Positions 63,356 through 64,000 of a DNA stretch of 64,000 bases are shown piece after piece. How positions within the stretch are numbered: the first letter of the stretch is position 1; the number at the start of each line of letters is the position of its first letter. A program made the translations under genes and the position numbers. The DNA is from Aphrocallistes beatrix (lineage: Eukaryota > Porifera > Hexactinellida > Sceptrulophora > Aphrocallistidae), in assembly GCA_963281255.1 (NCBI GenBank), contig OY725488.1, forward strand, positions 186,001 through 250,000, given 5' to 3'. The notes under the pieces are model-generated. The model saw nothing but the letters and a program-made list of their open reading frames with translations, was not told the origin of the DNA and ran no database searches.

Positions 63356-63952
63356 ATGGCATCTAAGGCAGCCTTAAAGATAATGGTATTTATGGGTTCG
63401 GCCAGAGAAGGTAGATTAGGGGAGCGAGTAGCCAAATTGGTGAAGAGGAAATTGGAAACAAAGAAAGCAGAGGTATTTTACATTGACCCCCTCACACTCA
63501 ATCTTCCAATTGTTACGCAACCCATACAGTTCATGAAGGATCCTTCCACTGCGTCGGACATCCTTAAGAAGTACCACGAGGAGATTAAGAATGCAGACGG
63601 GTACTTCCTGATATCAGCCGAGTACAACGGAGCCATTTGTCCAGGTCTTACTAACTGCATTGACTATTTCCCTCCGCCTGCATACAAACACAAACCCTTC
63701 GCAATCTCGACCTACTCCGCAGGGCCGTTTGGTGGTACAATTGCAGGGAGTCAGCTCCGTCAAGTCGTTTCAGTTCTCGGAGGTTTCCCCCTTCCCGGAT
63801 CTTTCACAATCCCCTCTGCATACGACCAAGTGAGTGAAGACGGCCAAGGAAACGAGAGAATTGAGAAGAATGCAGATAAAATAGTTGATTTGTTGTTATG
63901 GTACGCAGAGGCGATGATTAAGCACAAAGAAGAGAATCCCACTCCCAATTAA
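63356..63952 (+). CDS. NADPH-dependent FMN reductase family protein
   Basis: A 198-residue flavodoxin-fold protein. The phosphate-binding loop MGSAREGRLGERVA near residue 12, the NAEYNG-type motif SAEYNGAICPGLTNCIDY, and the late AGPFGGTIAGSQLRQVVSVLG are the hallmarks of the NADPH:FMN reductase/azoreductase-like family. These proteins bind FMN and reduce quinones, azo dyes or chromate with NADPH; the natural substrate is unknown. The protein is probably cytosolic, with no targeting signal and a single exon. The ATG at 63356 directly precedes the first beta strand. Little sequence remains downstream in the window. Confidence 0.92.
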   Translation: MASKAALKIMVFMGSAREGRLGERVAKLVKRKLETKKAEVFYIDPLTLNLPIVTQPIQFMKDPSTASDILKKYHEEIKNADGYFLISAEYNGAICPGLTNCIDYFPPPAYKHKPFAISTYSAGPFGGTIAGSQLRQVVSVLGGFPLPGSFTIPSAYDQVSEDGQGNERIEKNADKIVDLLLWYAEAMIKHKEENPTPN

Positions 63953-64000
63953 GCTCATGATTAATTTTAGTGCTAGAGAGTAGTGATTATTTAGATTTCA

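Noticed and set aside
1..64000. CRISPR array, rRNA or bacterial operon signals
   Set aside because: No regularly spaced repeats or rRNA-like blocks; gene structure is eukaryotic with GT-AG introns.

Overview
This window is gene-dense, intron-containing animal DNA. The coding content is metazoan: a KDM5 histone demethylase, an HNF1-class homeobox gene, a TTC28-type TPR/CHAT protein, a polybromo-like BAH/HMG protein, a two-pore channel and a TIFA-like FHA protein. About 22 protein genes fit in 64 kb. Most introns are 55-80 bases with GT-AG ends, and intergenic DNA is AT-rich and short. That suggests a compact non-bilaterian genome, such as a sponge and perhaps a glass sponge, but I cannot name the species from sequence alone. 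Many large genes have a single coding exon (KDM5, ALDH, MFS, two-pore channel, GPAT, HNF1, three nested genes), while others are finely split.

Layout. 1-10 kb: a repeat end, KDM5, EFHB, a HAUS8-like coiled-coil gene and NIF3L1, all on +. 10.5-24.4 kb: one very large + strand gene. I reconstructed it as 31 phase-consistent coding exons encoding 2,241 residues in the order PTB, ankyrin, armadillo-like, REM (RasGEF-N), FERM F2/F3, linker, CDC25 RasGEF. Two of its introns hold three single-exon genes on the - strand: an ankyrin protein with a FEM1-like end, a calmodulin-like protein and a TIFA-like FHA protein. 24.6-31.7 kb: an aldehyde dehydrogenase (-), an ATGL-type patatin lipase in six exons (-) and a ZIFL-type MFS transporter (+). 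32.4-42.2 kb: a TRPA-like channel (+), 6-pyruvoyl-tetrahydropterin synthase (-) sharing a 134-base upstream region with an unrecognised gene (+), a two-pore channel (+) and a class IV aminotransferase (+). 43.4-44.8 kb: a secreted protein with two tandem Ig-like domains and a probable GPI-type tail. 45.5-51.4 kb: TTC28-like (-). It is head-to-head with the polybromo-like gene (52.4-56.6 kb, +) across about 1 kb that contains one small transposon inserted into another. 56.9-64 kb: GPAT (+), HNF1-like (-) and an FMN reductase (+).

Functionally this is an ordinary mixture of chromatin, lipid, signalling and channel genes with no obvious pathway cluster. The strongest candidate for something undescribed is the PTB-ANK-ARM-REM-FERM-CDC25 gene, which looks like a scaffolded Ras/Rap exchange factor, together with its three intron-resident antisense genes. 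Other points of interest are a shortened polybromo with one canonical bromodomain, a TTC28 CHAT domain lacking the protease dyad, an internally duplicated Ig-like surface protein, and several MITE-like elements with readable terminal repeats and target-site duplications. Exon boundaries come from reading splice signals and frame by eye and have not been confirmed with transcripts.
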